The notes under the pieces: model-generated
Told to the model about the DNA's origin: nothing
Database searches by the model: none
Seen by the model: the letters and a program-made list of their open reading frames with translations, nothing else
Part shown: piece by piece, positions 15,017-21,900 of the stretch
How positions within the stretch are numbered: the first letter of the stretch is position 1
Layout: every line of letters begins with the position of its first letter
From: a virus
DNA: 29,616 bases
Direction: 5' to 3' (one strand)
Virus record (IMG/VR): IMGVR_UViG_3300021076_000222
Span: 1 to 29,616 of that record
Program-made: the position numbers and the translations under genes

Positions 15017-15044
15017 AGTATACCGCCGCCGCGCCGCTTGTCAA
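15017..15044 (-). promoter_or_regulatory. Sigma70-type promoter for the 14551-14994 gene
   Basis: On the minus strand, -35 TTGACA (15039-15044), 16-base gap, -10 TATACT (15017-15022). Start of transcription near 15010, giving a leader of about 15 bases that holds the ribosome binding site. It overlaps the last codons of the gpZ-like gene. Confidence 0.8.
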
Positions 15045-15790
15045 CCGCCGATTTTCAGCCCCCGTGCCATAATCGAACGCCAGTTCTCTTCCCATAGCTT
15101 CGGGAAAGCCTTTTGCACGGCTGCATCCACGGTCTTTTCCATTTCCAAAATCGGCTTGATCTTGGCCTCGGAAATCAGGAAATAGAACGGCGCGGCGTCG
15201 TGGCCCTCCGGATCGCGGCCCATGATGGCCTTGTGACCATCCCTCATGTCCTGGATGAAAAACACGTAGCCAGCCACGATCTTTTGCTGGCGGAGCGCGA
15301 TCTGGCGGCTAGACCATCCTTTGCGCCGCACCATGGCCGTGTACCGGCCGCCAACCGCGCCCAGCAGGTTCCTGGGCCGCAGCTCCGCGCGGATCACGCC
15401 ATTGCCGAACTTTTGCCGGAAATAACTCGTGGGCACAGCGATGAAGGAGTGTCCGCCGAATGGCACTTTCTCTGCGCCGGTATCCTGAGCCAGCAGATAA
15501 TCCGGCGCGCCGCTGCTCCGGTTGGCTGTGTCGGTATGCACATCCGCCTGGATAAGCTCGCTGTTTTTCTCCGCCGGTTTGATGCGGATGCCCTGGCGCG
15601 TGAAGTTATTCCGCAACGTGAATTTCTCGCCGAGGCTCTCTTGCACCCCGGCCTGACTGGCCTTCGCGCATCCAGTTAGCGTCTTGGCCAGGGCGAACGG
15701 GATCTGTGTTTTTTGCAGATCATCCAGCCCAGCCACCGCCTCGCTCACATCCACAGACACTTTGAGTTCCATGCCTTTATCTTGCTGCAT
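15041..15790 (-). CDS. gpZ-like minor tail / tail completion protein, on the reverse strand
   Basis: 249 residues from ATG 15790; ATG 15772 (MELKVSVDVSEAVAGLDDLQ) is equally likely as neither has a clear ribosome binding site. The N-terminus (LDDLQKTQIPFALAKTLTGC) has the 'i....ipfA.akaLn..a~~~' pattern of prophage minor tail protein Z, followed by 'f.lr......gIri' (KFTLRNNFTRQGIRIKPAEK) and a beta-rich centre (VPFGGHSFIAVPTSYFRQKF). In lambda gpZ completes the tail and lies between FII and U. Here it is displaced to after the tape measure and reversed, inside an island with hicAB. Other Z- or HK97-gp10-like proteins would share the same pattern. It should be expressed with hicAB unless a promoter lies nearby. 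Confidence 0.6.
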   Translation of the reverse strand: MQQDKGMELKVSVDVSEAVAGLDDLQKTQIPFALAKTLTGCAKASQAGVQESLGEKFTLRNNFTRQGIRIKPAEKNSELIQADVHTDTANRSSGAPDYLLAQDTGAEKVPFGGHSFIAVPTSYFRQKFGNGVIRAELRPRNLLGAVGGRYTAMVRRKGWSSRQIALRQQKIVAGYVFFIQDMRDGHKAIMGRDPEGHDAAPFYFLISEAKIKPILEMEKTVDAAVQKAFPKLWEENWRSIMARGLKIGG

Positions 15791-15793
15791 TTA

Positions 15794-15825
15794 GTGAAAA
15801 CGCCGCACAGCGAAGCCAGTGCGGC
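15794..15825 (-). terminator. Weak hairpin after hicB
   Basis: Stem GCCGCAC (15802-15808) / GTGCGGC (15819-15825), loop AGCGAAGCCA, followed on the minus strand by GTTTTC. It would cut the hicAB transcript before the gpZ-like gene, at least partly. Confidence 0.45.
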
Positions 15826-15830
15826 ACTGT

Positions 15831-15864
15831 TCTGACCCCTGACCCCTGATCTCTGATCTCTGTT
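15831..15864 (-). repeat. Heptamer tandem repeat (CCCCTGA/TCTCTGA)
   Basis: Units CCCCTGA CCCCTGA TCTCTGA TCTCTG between the hairpin and the hicB stop. The reading direction of this repeat is the plus strand although the flanking genes are reversed. Confidence 0.8.
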
Positions 15865-15866
15865 TT

Positions 15867-16295
15867 TCACGCCGCCACTGTTTTGACGATTAGCTTGCGC
15901 CGGCCGCCGAGCGCGGTCATGGCCTCAGCCAGCGTATCGATCTTGGTTGTGTGCCGCACGTCGATCATGCGGTCCACCGCCTGGCGGGGCACGCCCATGC
16001 GCCGCGCCAGCTCCGACGGCTTGACGTTTTTCCGCAGCATTTCATTCCAGAGCATTACCTTTGCCGAAACGCTCAGTGGCAGCGCCACAACGGCCTGTCC
16101 GGGCCGCGCCTTGGAAGGGATGGGCACCGGACGATGCGTCTCAAAGTAAAAGTCCAGAGCAACCTCCAGAGCGTCTGCCGCCATGGTCAGCGCGTCCGCA
16201 CGGCTTGTGCCTTCGGTGTGCGCCTCCGGAACGTCAGGGAAGGTGACCATGAGAAACTTCCCGTCTTTTCGCATTTCTACTGGATATTCCAGCAT
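15867..16295 (-). CDS. hicB: HicB-type antitoxin with C-terminal HTH
   Basis: 142 residues from ATG 16295, chosen because AGGAGG lies at 16300-16305; the frame's earlier ATG (16463) lies inside hicA and is not credible. Residues 1-60 are the HicB partial RNase H fold (YPVEMRKDGKFLMVTFPDVP then EAHTEGTSRADALTMAADAL), which binds and blocks HicA. Residues about 92-130 (WNEMLRKNVKPSELARRMGV then PRQAVDRMIDV) are an Xre/HTH-like DNA-binding domain, so it should repress its own promoter. The ribosome binding site overlaps the hicA stop codon, so the pair is translationally coupled with the toxin first, the usual HicAB order. In a prophage, such pairs can stabilise the element or block other phages. 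Confidence 0.88.
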   Translation of the reverse strand: MLEYPVEMRKDGKFLMVTFPDVPEAHTEGTSRADALTMAADALEVALDFYFETHRPVPIPSKARPGQAVVALPLSVSAKVMLWNEMLRKNVKPSELARRMGVPRQAVDRMIDVRHTTKIDTLAEAMTALGGRRKLIVKTVAA

Positions 16296-16303
16296 CGTTC
16301 CTC

Positions 16304-16486
16304 CTATTTCAACCCCAAGTCCTTTTTGATTTTCTCTACAAGCCCCAGGCCGATCTCTTTGGTCGCGTGCATCGGCAGAATGGAAAACTTCCCGTTCAAA
16401 TAAACCTTCAGGTGCGACCCCTTGCCGTGCTTGCCGAAAATGGCTCCCTGCGCCGCCAGCCACCGTTTGAACTCGGAAGTCTTCAT
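16304..16486 (-). CDS. hicA: HicA-type toxin (mRNA interferase)
   Basis: 60 residues from ATG 16486 (MKTSEFKRWLAAQGAIF), the family's usual start. A TTG six codons earlier (16504) lies upstream of the predicted transcript start. HicA is a dsRBD-fold RNase that degrades mRNA. The catalytic motif GKGSH with His25 is intact, followed by LKVYLNGKFSILPMHATKEI and a Lys-rich C-terminal helix. The stop TAG lies eight bases before hicB. The promoter (16493-16521) puts the first transcribed base at or next to the ATG, so the mRNA seems leaderless; consistent with this, there is no Shine-Dalgarno. hicA and hicB together are a complete, apparently active pair. Confidence 0.9.
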   Translation of the reverse strand: MKTSEFKRWLAAQGAIFGKHGKGSHLKVYLNGKFSILPMHATKEIGLGLVEKIKKDLGLK

Positions 16487-16492
16487 GTAAAC

Positions 16493-16521
16493 AACATAGA
16501 TCAATTCTTCTCGTGTGTCAA
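16493..16521 (-). promoter_or_regulatory. hicAB promoter
   Basis: Minus strand: -35 TTGACA (16516-16521), 17-base gap, -10 TATGTT (16493-16498). The -10 ends six bases before the hicA ATG. Confidence 0.75.
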
Positions 16522-16532
16522 CAAAAATGTTG
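16519..16532. promoter_or_regulatory. Candidate HicB operator (inverted repeat)
   Basis: CAACA-AAAA-TGTTG, perfect 5-bp arms, partly overlapping the hicAB -35 box. A bound HicB dimer or tetramer would block the promoter. The arms are short, so this is a candidate only. Confidence 0.45.
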
Positions 16533-16584
16533 CATGAGGAGGAATAATTCGCGCGCTTTGCGGCTTTCGCCGCATGGTGAAGTT

Positions 16585-17526
16585 ATGGCGAACTATCCCA
16601 TTTTTCCCAGCCTCTCGCGCCAGCCGTCGATGGATACATCGAAGAGCACGGAAGACGATACCATCCGGGACACATCTGAGAGCGGATACGTCTCCACGCG
16701 CCCCCGCTTCACGCGCGTCCGCGACACGTGGAAAATCAACGTGCGCAACCTGGTGGCCGAGGACAAGCGCGTGCTGGATTACTTTACCAAAGTCACGGCG
16801 GCGCGCGGCGGCAACAGCTTTCTTTTTCCCAACCTGCTGCCGAATTGGAGCTTTGAATTCCCGGCGCTGGACGCCACCGAACTCGCTCAGGGCTGGTATC
16901 AGGCTGACGATCCTGTGGCCGCTCTGCCGGTCTCCATCGTGACCAGCAACATCGAGGACGGCGCGGCCGCGCTCTGCTTTGGCACTGCGGCGGCCACCAT
17001 GCTGGCGGAGGGCGCATCGCTATCCGCCGAGGTGGATAGCGACGTTGTAACCCCTTGCGCGCCCGGCGATGTGTATCTCTTTCACGCGCGGGTCTGCCCC
17101 ACGCAAGGCACGCTGGCCGCCGCCTCTACGCTGTGGGCCGAGGCGCTGATGTATACCTATGACGCTGACGGCAATCAATCCACGCTGGCGGCCGCTGGCA
17201 ATGGTTTCAACTGTTCGGTTTCCGGCTGGCAGGATTACTACGATACCTTCACCATCCCCGCCGGGGCGGTGAGTTTCCGGATGCGCCTCCTGGGTAACTT
17301 GACCGGCTCCAGCTCCGCCGCCATCGCGCTCGACGGCTCCGCCTCAATTCTGTTTGACCGCGTGGGCTGCGCGCTGCTCACGCCCGCGCAGATGTACGGC
17401 CGCATGGTGGGTTCGGACGCCTTGCCGCGCCCGGTGCGCTTCAGCAAGCTGCCGGAGTTAGCTGACATTGGCTATGGCAACGGCGTCAAACGCTACGGCG
17501 CGAACTTTGAGTTGACGGAAGTCTAA
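16585..17526 (+). CDS. gpM-like tail-tip protein with inserted carbohydrate-binding-like domain
   Basis: 313 residues from ATG 16585 (GGTGA upstream; a small GCGGC-TTTC-GCCGC hairpin at 16560-16573 precedes it); the earlier in-frame ATG (16513) lies in the hicAB promoter and is rejected. Residues 1-82 (FPSLSRQPSMDTSKSTEDDT, GYVSTRPRFTRVRDTWKINV, VLDYFTKVTAARGGNSFLFP) and the last 45 (PRPVRFSKLPELADIGYGNG, ANFELTEV) look like one small tail-tip domain of the gpM/DUF2460 kind. Between them, about 83-262, is a second domain starting NLLPNWSFEFPALDATELAQ and later GWQDYYDTFTIPAGAVSFRM, the 'NLL.N.SFE....gW' pattern of family 4/9-type carbohydrate-binding jelly rolls. A binding domain thus appears nested in a structural one. 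It follows the tape measure module and precedes L, K and J as in lambda. Confidence 0.65.
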   Translation: MANYPIFPSLSRQPSMDTSKSTEDDTIRDTSESGYVSTRPRFTRVRDTWKINVRNLVAEDKRVLDYFTKVTAARGGNSFLFPNLLPNWSFEFPALDATELAQGWYQADDPVAALPVSIVTSNIEDGAAALCFGTAAATMLAEGASLSAEVDSDVVTPCAPGDVYLFHARVCPTQGTLAAASTLWAEALMYTYDADGNQSTLAAAGNGFNCSVSGWQDYYDTFTIPAGAVSFRMRLLGNLTGSSSAAIALDGSASILFDRVGCALLTPAQMYGRMVGSDALPRPVRFSKLPELADIGYGNGVKRYGANFELTEV

Positions 17527-17538
17527 TTCCTAACCCCT

Positions 17539-17555
17539 GTTTTGCGGAGCAAAAC
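17539..17555. repeat. Palindromic repeat carrying a ribosome binding site (copy 1)
   Basis: GTTTTGC-GGA-GCAAAAC, a perfect 7-bp stem whose loop contains the GGAG used to start the gene at GTG 17557. Identical copy at 18552-18568. Both follow CCCTG heptamer remnants. Confidence 0.8.
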
Positions 17556-17556
17556 C

Positions 17557-18456
17557 GTGTCCACTGCAATAAGCCCCATGGCGATTCTTTCCCTGGCCGC
17601 CCAGCGCGATAAGTCCAAGCTGGCCAGCGGCGATGCTTGGCTTTTACTGGTGGACCTGATCTGGAATGGCGCGCACATCCGCCTGGCGCGCAACGTCGAT
17701 CCTATCCAGTTCGATTGCGGTGACGGCAACGGCATTCAGACTTATCAGGCTTTCAACTTCGAGTTCACCGCCGAGCAGCCCGGCCAGGGCCAACTCCCGA
17801 CCATGATCCTCCGCGCGTCGAATGTCGAGCGCATCTTGCAGGGCATCATCGAGCAGTACGGCGGCATTGCGGGCGCGCTCTGCAATATCTATGTCTACAA
17901 CACCGCGCACCCGGCCGGCGAGCCGGACCTTGCCGTCCAGACCACAGTGATGAAAACGGTTTGCACGGCAAGCCAGGTCACGCTCACGCTTTCAGCGCCC
18001 TCGCCGATGCGCAAGATTTTTCCGCGCTGCACGTATCGCGCCAGCTTTTGTATGTGGGTATCGAGTTACAAGGGTAAGCAGTGCGAATACGTGGGCACAT
18101 CCATCAGCGCCGCCACCAATGCCAGCTCCGCCGTGCTCACCACGACCGGCCTGGGCGCGGTGGGGCCGGTGGGCACAACCTTTTCCGCGACAATCTCCGG
18201 CTTCACCGGCGCATGGGCCGCGGCCAACGGCGCGCAGACCGTAAAGCTCGTAACCATGGCTAGCCCGGCCACCTTCTCTATTCCAGTGGATTCCACCGGC
18301 TTTGGCGCAATTGCTGGCAAACCCATTCTGACGTTGAGCAATTGCGACGGGACTTATGCCGGGGCTTGCGGCTGCCAGGTGCATGACAACGCCGCGCGCT
18401 ATGGTGCATTCCCCGGCATTGGAACCAACGGCACGGCGCTGGCGGCGCAAGCGTAG
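17557..18456 (+). CDS. gpL-like tail-tip protein (iron-sulfur type) with inserted Ig-like domain
   Basis: 299 residues from GTG 17557, with GGAG seven bases upstream; the TTG at 17542 is in the repeat. Residues 1-155 match the N-terminal beta-domain of minor tail protein L (LLLVDLIWNGAHIRLARNVD, FNFEFTAEQPGQGQLPTMIL, RILQGIIEQYGGIAGALCNI). The C-terminus has the family's cysteine signature: C158, C165, C176 (KQCEYVG), C263, C271, C273 and HDNAARYGAFPGI. Lambda gpL uses four such cysteines to hold an iron-sulfur cluster. Residues about 181-260 (SSAVLTTTGLGAVGPVGTTF, SISAATNAS) are extra, a Thr/Ala-rich beta-domain inserted between the cysteine pairs. Location between M- and K-like genes agrees with lambda order. 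Confidence 0.8.
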   Translation: MSTAISPMAILSLAAQRDKSKLASGDAWLLLVDLIWNGAHIRLARNVDPIQFDCGDGNGIQTYQAFNFEFTAEQPGQGQLPTMILRASNVERILQGIIEQYGGIAGALCNIYVYNTAHPAGEPDLAVQTTVMKTVCTASQVTLTLSAPSPMRKIFPRCTYRASFCMWVSSYKGKQCEYVGTSISAATNASSAVLTTTGLGAVGPVGTTFSATISGFTGAWAAANGAQTVKLVTMASPATFSIPVDSTGFGAIAGKPILTLSNCDGTYAGACGCQVHDNAARYGAFPGIGTNGTALAAQA

Positions 18457-18483
18457 TTAGCGGAGTTAGCGGTGTTAGCGGCG
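18457..18483 (+). repeat. Three 9-bp tandem repeats (TTAGCGGNG)
   Basis: TTAGCGGAG, TTAGCGGTG, TTAGCGGCG just after the stop of the gpL-like gene, with single-base differences. Confidence 0.8.
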
Positions 18484-18489
18484 CTATCT

Positions 18490-18533
18490 GGGTGCCCCAT
18501 CCATCGCGTTCTTTGCGATGGGTGGGATACCTC
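18490..18533. repeat. Hairpin repeat H8 (GGGTGCCCCA family, CCATCGC stem)
   Basis: Identical in stem and loop to H6, with the TGGGATACCTC tail. A copy 8 kb from its twin shows that the subtypes spread as units. Confidence 0.85.
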
Positions 18534-18551
18534 AACTGTTCACTTATCCCT

Positions 18552-18568
18552 GTTTTGCGGAGCAAAAC
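18552..18568. repeat. Palindromic repeat carrying a ribosome binding site (copy 2)
   Basis: GTTTTGC-GGA-GCAAAAC, identical to 17539-17555. Here GGAG lies 11 bases before ATG 18574, a loose spacing. Confidence 0.8.
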
Positions 18569-18573
18569 CCACG

Positions 18574-18951
18574 ATGCAATCTATCCCGTACACTCTCTGG
18601 GCCGATCTGCTCGGCAAGCCCTGGCGGGCGGATGCGCGCGGCCCAGACGCTTATGACTGTGTTGGTCTGCTGCTGGAAATCGAGCGCCGCCTGGGCTATA
18701 CGCTGCCAGATTACGCCAGCGAAAGTCATGCGCTGCTCGCCGCCATGGCCGCCTGGGAGCGAGTTACTGATCCACAGCCTGGCGATGGGATTCTGATTTA
18801 CTCCGCGCACCCGCGCTGGCACGTGGCCGTGGTTTGCAGTCCGAACATGATGTTGCACTCGCGCGAGGGGCTGGGAGTGGCAATAGAGCGGTATTCCGGC
18901 TTTCCGTGGCAATCTCAAATTGAGGGCTTCTATCGATGGCGGCTGAGCTGA
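18574..18951 (+). CDS. Tail assembly peptidase, gpK-like NlpC/P60 family
   Basis: 125 residues from ATG 18574; the earlier frame (18472) runs through hairpin H8. NlpC/P60 cysteine peptidases cut peptidoglycan stem peptides; in lambda gpK acts in tail tip assembly or entry. Here WADLLGKPWRADARGPDAYD then CVGLLLEIERR holds the catalytic Cys29 (YDCVGL, equal to the usual FDCSGL), HPRWHVAVV holds His83, and PGDGILIYSA is the 'pGD...~' turn before it. The third residue may be His95. The lambda gpK JAB domain is absent, so only the NlpC half is present. Its stop overlaps the start of the next gene by 16 bases, implying coupling. Confidence 0.85.
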   Translation: MQSIPYTLWADLLGKPWRADARGPDAYDCVGLLLEIERRLGYTLPDYASESHALLAAMAAWERVTDPQPGDGILIYSAHPRWHVAVVCSPNMMLHSREGLGVAIERYSGFPWQSQIEGFYRWRLS

Positions 18952-21900
18952 TTCCATTTCCGAAAGCAGAAATTATTACACCGCATGAGTTAGCCCTGCG
19001 CCGCGTCCGCATTATCGTCAACCTGAATCCCTTCCGCGTGGAAGAGCGCCGCGTGGTGGAGATTGCGCCGCTCGCGGGTGAGAGCCTGGGCGCAATCGTC
19101 GCCCGCGCATTTCCCGCCGCCGATATTCTTCCAGATGATTATCTTTTCAGCGTCAACGGCGCGCGCATCCTGGATGAAAATGTCTGGAATACGGTGATAA
19201 AGCCCGGCGAGGAAATTGTCCTTTTCCCGCGCGCGGGGAATGGAAAAATTGGCGAAATGGCCGCCATGATCGGGCTGATGGTGGTTGCCGCGGCGGTCAC
19301 GTGGGGATTTGCAATTCCCGGTATAGTTGCCTGGGGCGGCCTCGCCGTCAGTGCGTCCACAGCATCCTTTGCTTTCAGCGGCATGGTGATGGCGGGCAGT
19401 ATGCTGATTAGCTGGGCCTTTGCGCCCGGCCAGCCCAAACAGCCGGATTGGTCTCAAAGTTACGATCCTACCGGCCCCAAAGGACTCGCCCAGCCTGGCA
19501 CGCCCGTTCCCAAGGCCTACGGCACATTCGGATGGTGCGGCAATATCGTTTCGAGTTACATCAGCTTTGCGGGCGCGAAAGCCTATATCAACGTGCTGGT
19601 CTGCTATGGCTGGGGCACGGCAAAAAGCATTTCCAATATCCTCATCAACAAACAGTCGATTTCTAACTTTTCCGATTGCAGCTATCAAACGCGCTTCGGC
19701 ACAAACGATCAGGCTCCAATTGATGGCTTTGACGCCACAGTCAACGGCTACCCGCAAGAGATTCAGATGTTGGTGGCCAATGGCCCGGTGGTTGTCTCTG
19801 GAACCGGCACAAACATCCAGGGCTTGCAGATCACCGTCAAATTTCCCTCCGGTTTATATTCGGTCACCGCCGATGGAAATTACGTCAATTGCCACTTTGT
19901 CTACAAAATCGAAGTCGCGCCACATGGCACGAACACATGGACCGCGCCGCTCTTCCCGAACATGGATGATATGAGCACCGTGGCCAGCTTCCACACCGGC
20001 AACACAACGGAGACGTGGCCGGCCTGGGTAGTCAATCCCACAGATCAATTCGCGGGCAGTGGCCTGGTCTACGCCGCCAGCAATGATTCCCATACACCGG
20101 GCGAAGCATGGTCCTCCACTGAAACTGTCACGGTGATCGATATGAATGGCGGTTCCAGCACAACTTCAGCCACCTTCCAAGGCGTCTGGCAGCCGTGCGA
20201 TCCGAACACCAATCCGGTCAAATGCAATAGCTGGCATCAGGGATTCATCAACGTCTCCGCGAACTCGCTGAGCGCGATCTTTGATACGCAATGCGTCTAT
20301 GGCCTGACGCCGGGCCAGTGGGATGTGCGTGTTACCAAGATCGGCTGGTTTCAGAATGCACACTCGATCAATTACTCCGATAGCGGAAAAGCAAATCAGG
20401 TCTGCGACGGCTGGCTGTGGAATATCAACGAGCTTTTCTGGTCGAATCTGAGTTACCCCAACATGATTCTGGTGGGCATCAAGGCCCTGGCCACCTCGCA
20501 ACTGAGTGGCGCGGATATTCAGGTGATGGCCACCATCACGCACGGCCTCGGCGAGGATACCGTGCTGCCAGCGCAGCTCGCGAATTATGAAACCGATAAC
20601 CCGGCCATCGTGTCCTATGATCAACAGACCAATACACTCTATGGCATGGGTGTTGCGGCCTCGCTGATTGACGTGCCAGCCTACACGGCCTGGGCGGACC
20701 TCAACGATGAAGTGGTAATCAATCAGGATGGCACTACCGCGCGCCGCCACATCTTCAACGGCGTTTTCGATCAATCCGGCAATGCGTGGAAGGCACTGAG
20801 TTATGTGGCCGGGATGAGCCGCGCAGCCATCCTCCAGCTTGGGATGCGCTACACCGTGGTTTTGGACGCGCCCGCCGATCCGGTCCAGCTCTTCACGGTT
20901 GGCAACATGAAAAAAGACAGTTTCAGCGAGCAGTGGTTGGCGCTCGATGACCGTTGCACGCTGGTTGAATGCAGCTTTGCCGATGCAGCGCGGAACTACC
21001 GCACTGATCTGCCCGTATCGGTGATGACGGAAGAGGATCAGAATAGCGGCGAGCAGCCCAAGCTCACGCAAACCACGCTCACCGGATGCACGAGCCGCGA
21101 TCAGGCCTGGCGCTGGGCTTATCACCAATTGCTGAGTACCAAGCTCACCCTGCGCACCATCGGCTTTACCGCGCCGGTGGAGGCTGTCTGCTGCACGCTC
21201 GGCTCGGTAATTGCCGTTCAGTCCGACGTAGTGCAATGGGCCAGCGGCGGCCGCGTGCAATCTGGCTCGACGCTCACCACGCTTGCGGTTGAGCGCACCG
21301 ATCTGGAGTTTACCGCGGCGGCTGGATACACGGTCAGCGTCCAGCATCCCATCGTCGAGCGCGGCACAGCCACCATCAACGCAATCTCCGGCCTGATCCT
21401 CACCATGACCGCCGCGCTGCCCGCCGGGCGCGTCGCGAAGGCTGTAGCGCCGGACGGCACGGAATATGTGGTCACCGGCTACGGCACATCCACGCTTACA
21501 CTTGCCTCGGTCACGGCCACCGCGTCGGCCACCGCTCTGGCTACCGGGCAGGTGCTCACACTCTACGATTGCAACGTCATTGAAAATCTGGACGTGACCG
21601 GAGTGACCACCATCCTTCCGTCGCCCACAAGCCGGGGCGGCGCGGTGATTGCCGTCTCTGGATCGTTCAGCGCCGTGCCTACCGAAGACAGCGCCTGGGC
21701 CTACGGCCAGAGCGCGGGCTATCAGCCAGCGAAGCTCTTCCGCGTGGTGAGTATTAAACGCTCCGGTGACTTTGATTTTGAAATCGGCGCGGCTGAATAT
21801 AACTCGGACGTGTATACCGACGCGATTCCAAAATATGGCGAGATTGTCGGCACTCCAACTACCGCGGCTTCAATTACAAACTTGACCCTGACCGAGCAAT

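Noticed and set aside
16296-16463. Longer hicB from ATG 16463
   Set aside because: Lies entirely in hicA on the same strand; ATG 16295 has AGGAGG and the family's usual beginning.
16525-16585. Plus-strand promoter for the gpM-like gene (TTGCAT ... AATAAT)
   Set aside because: Spacing and match are poor; late readthrough or an unseen site may serve instead.
2525-18533. CRISPR-like array from the repeated hairpins
   Set aside because: Copies are kilobases apart, with genes rather than spacers between them, and the sequences are hairpins with variable stems.
20166-21347. 393-residue minus-strand frame in the gpJ gene
   Set aside because: Shadow of the gpJ reading frame, no family features.
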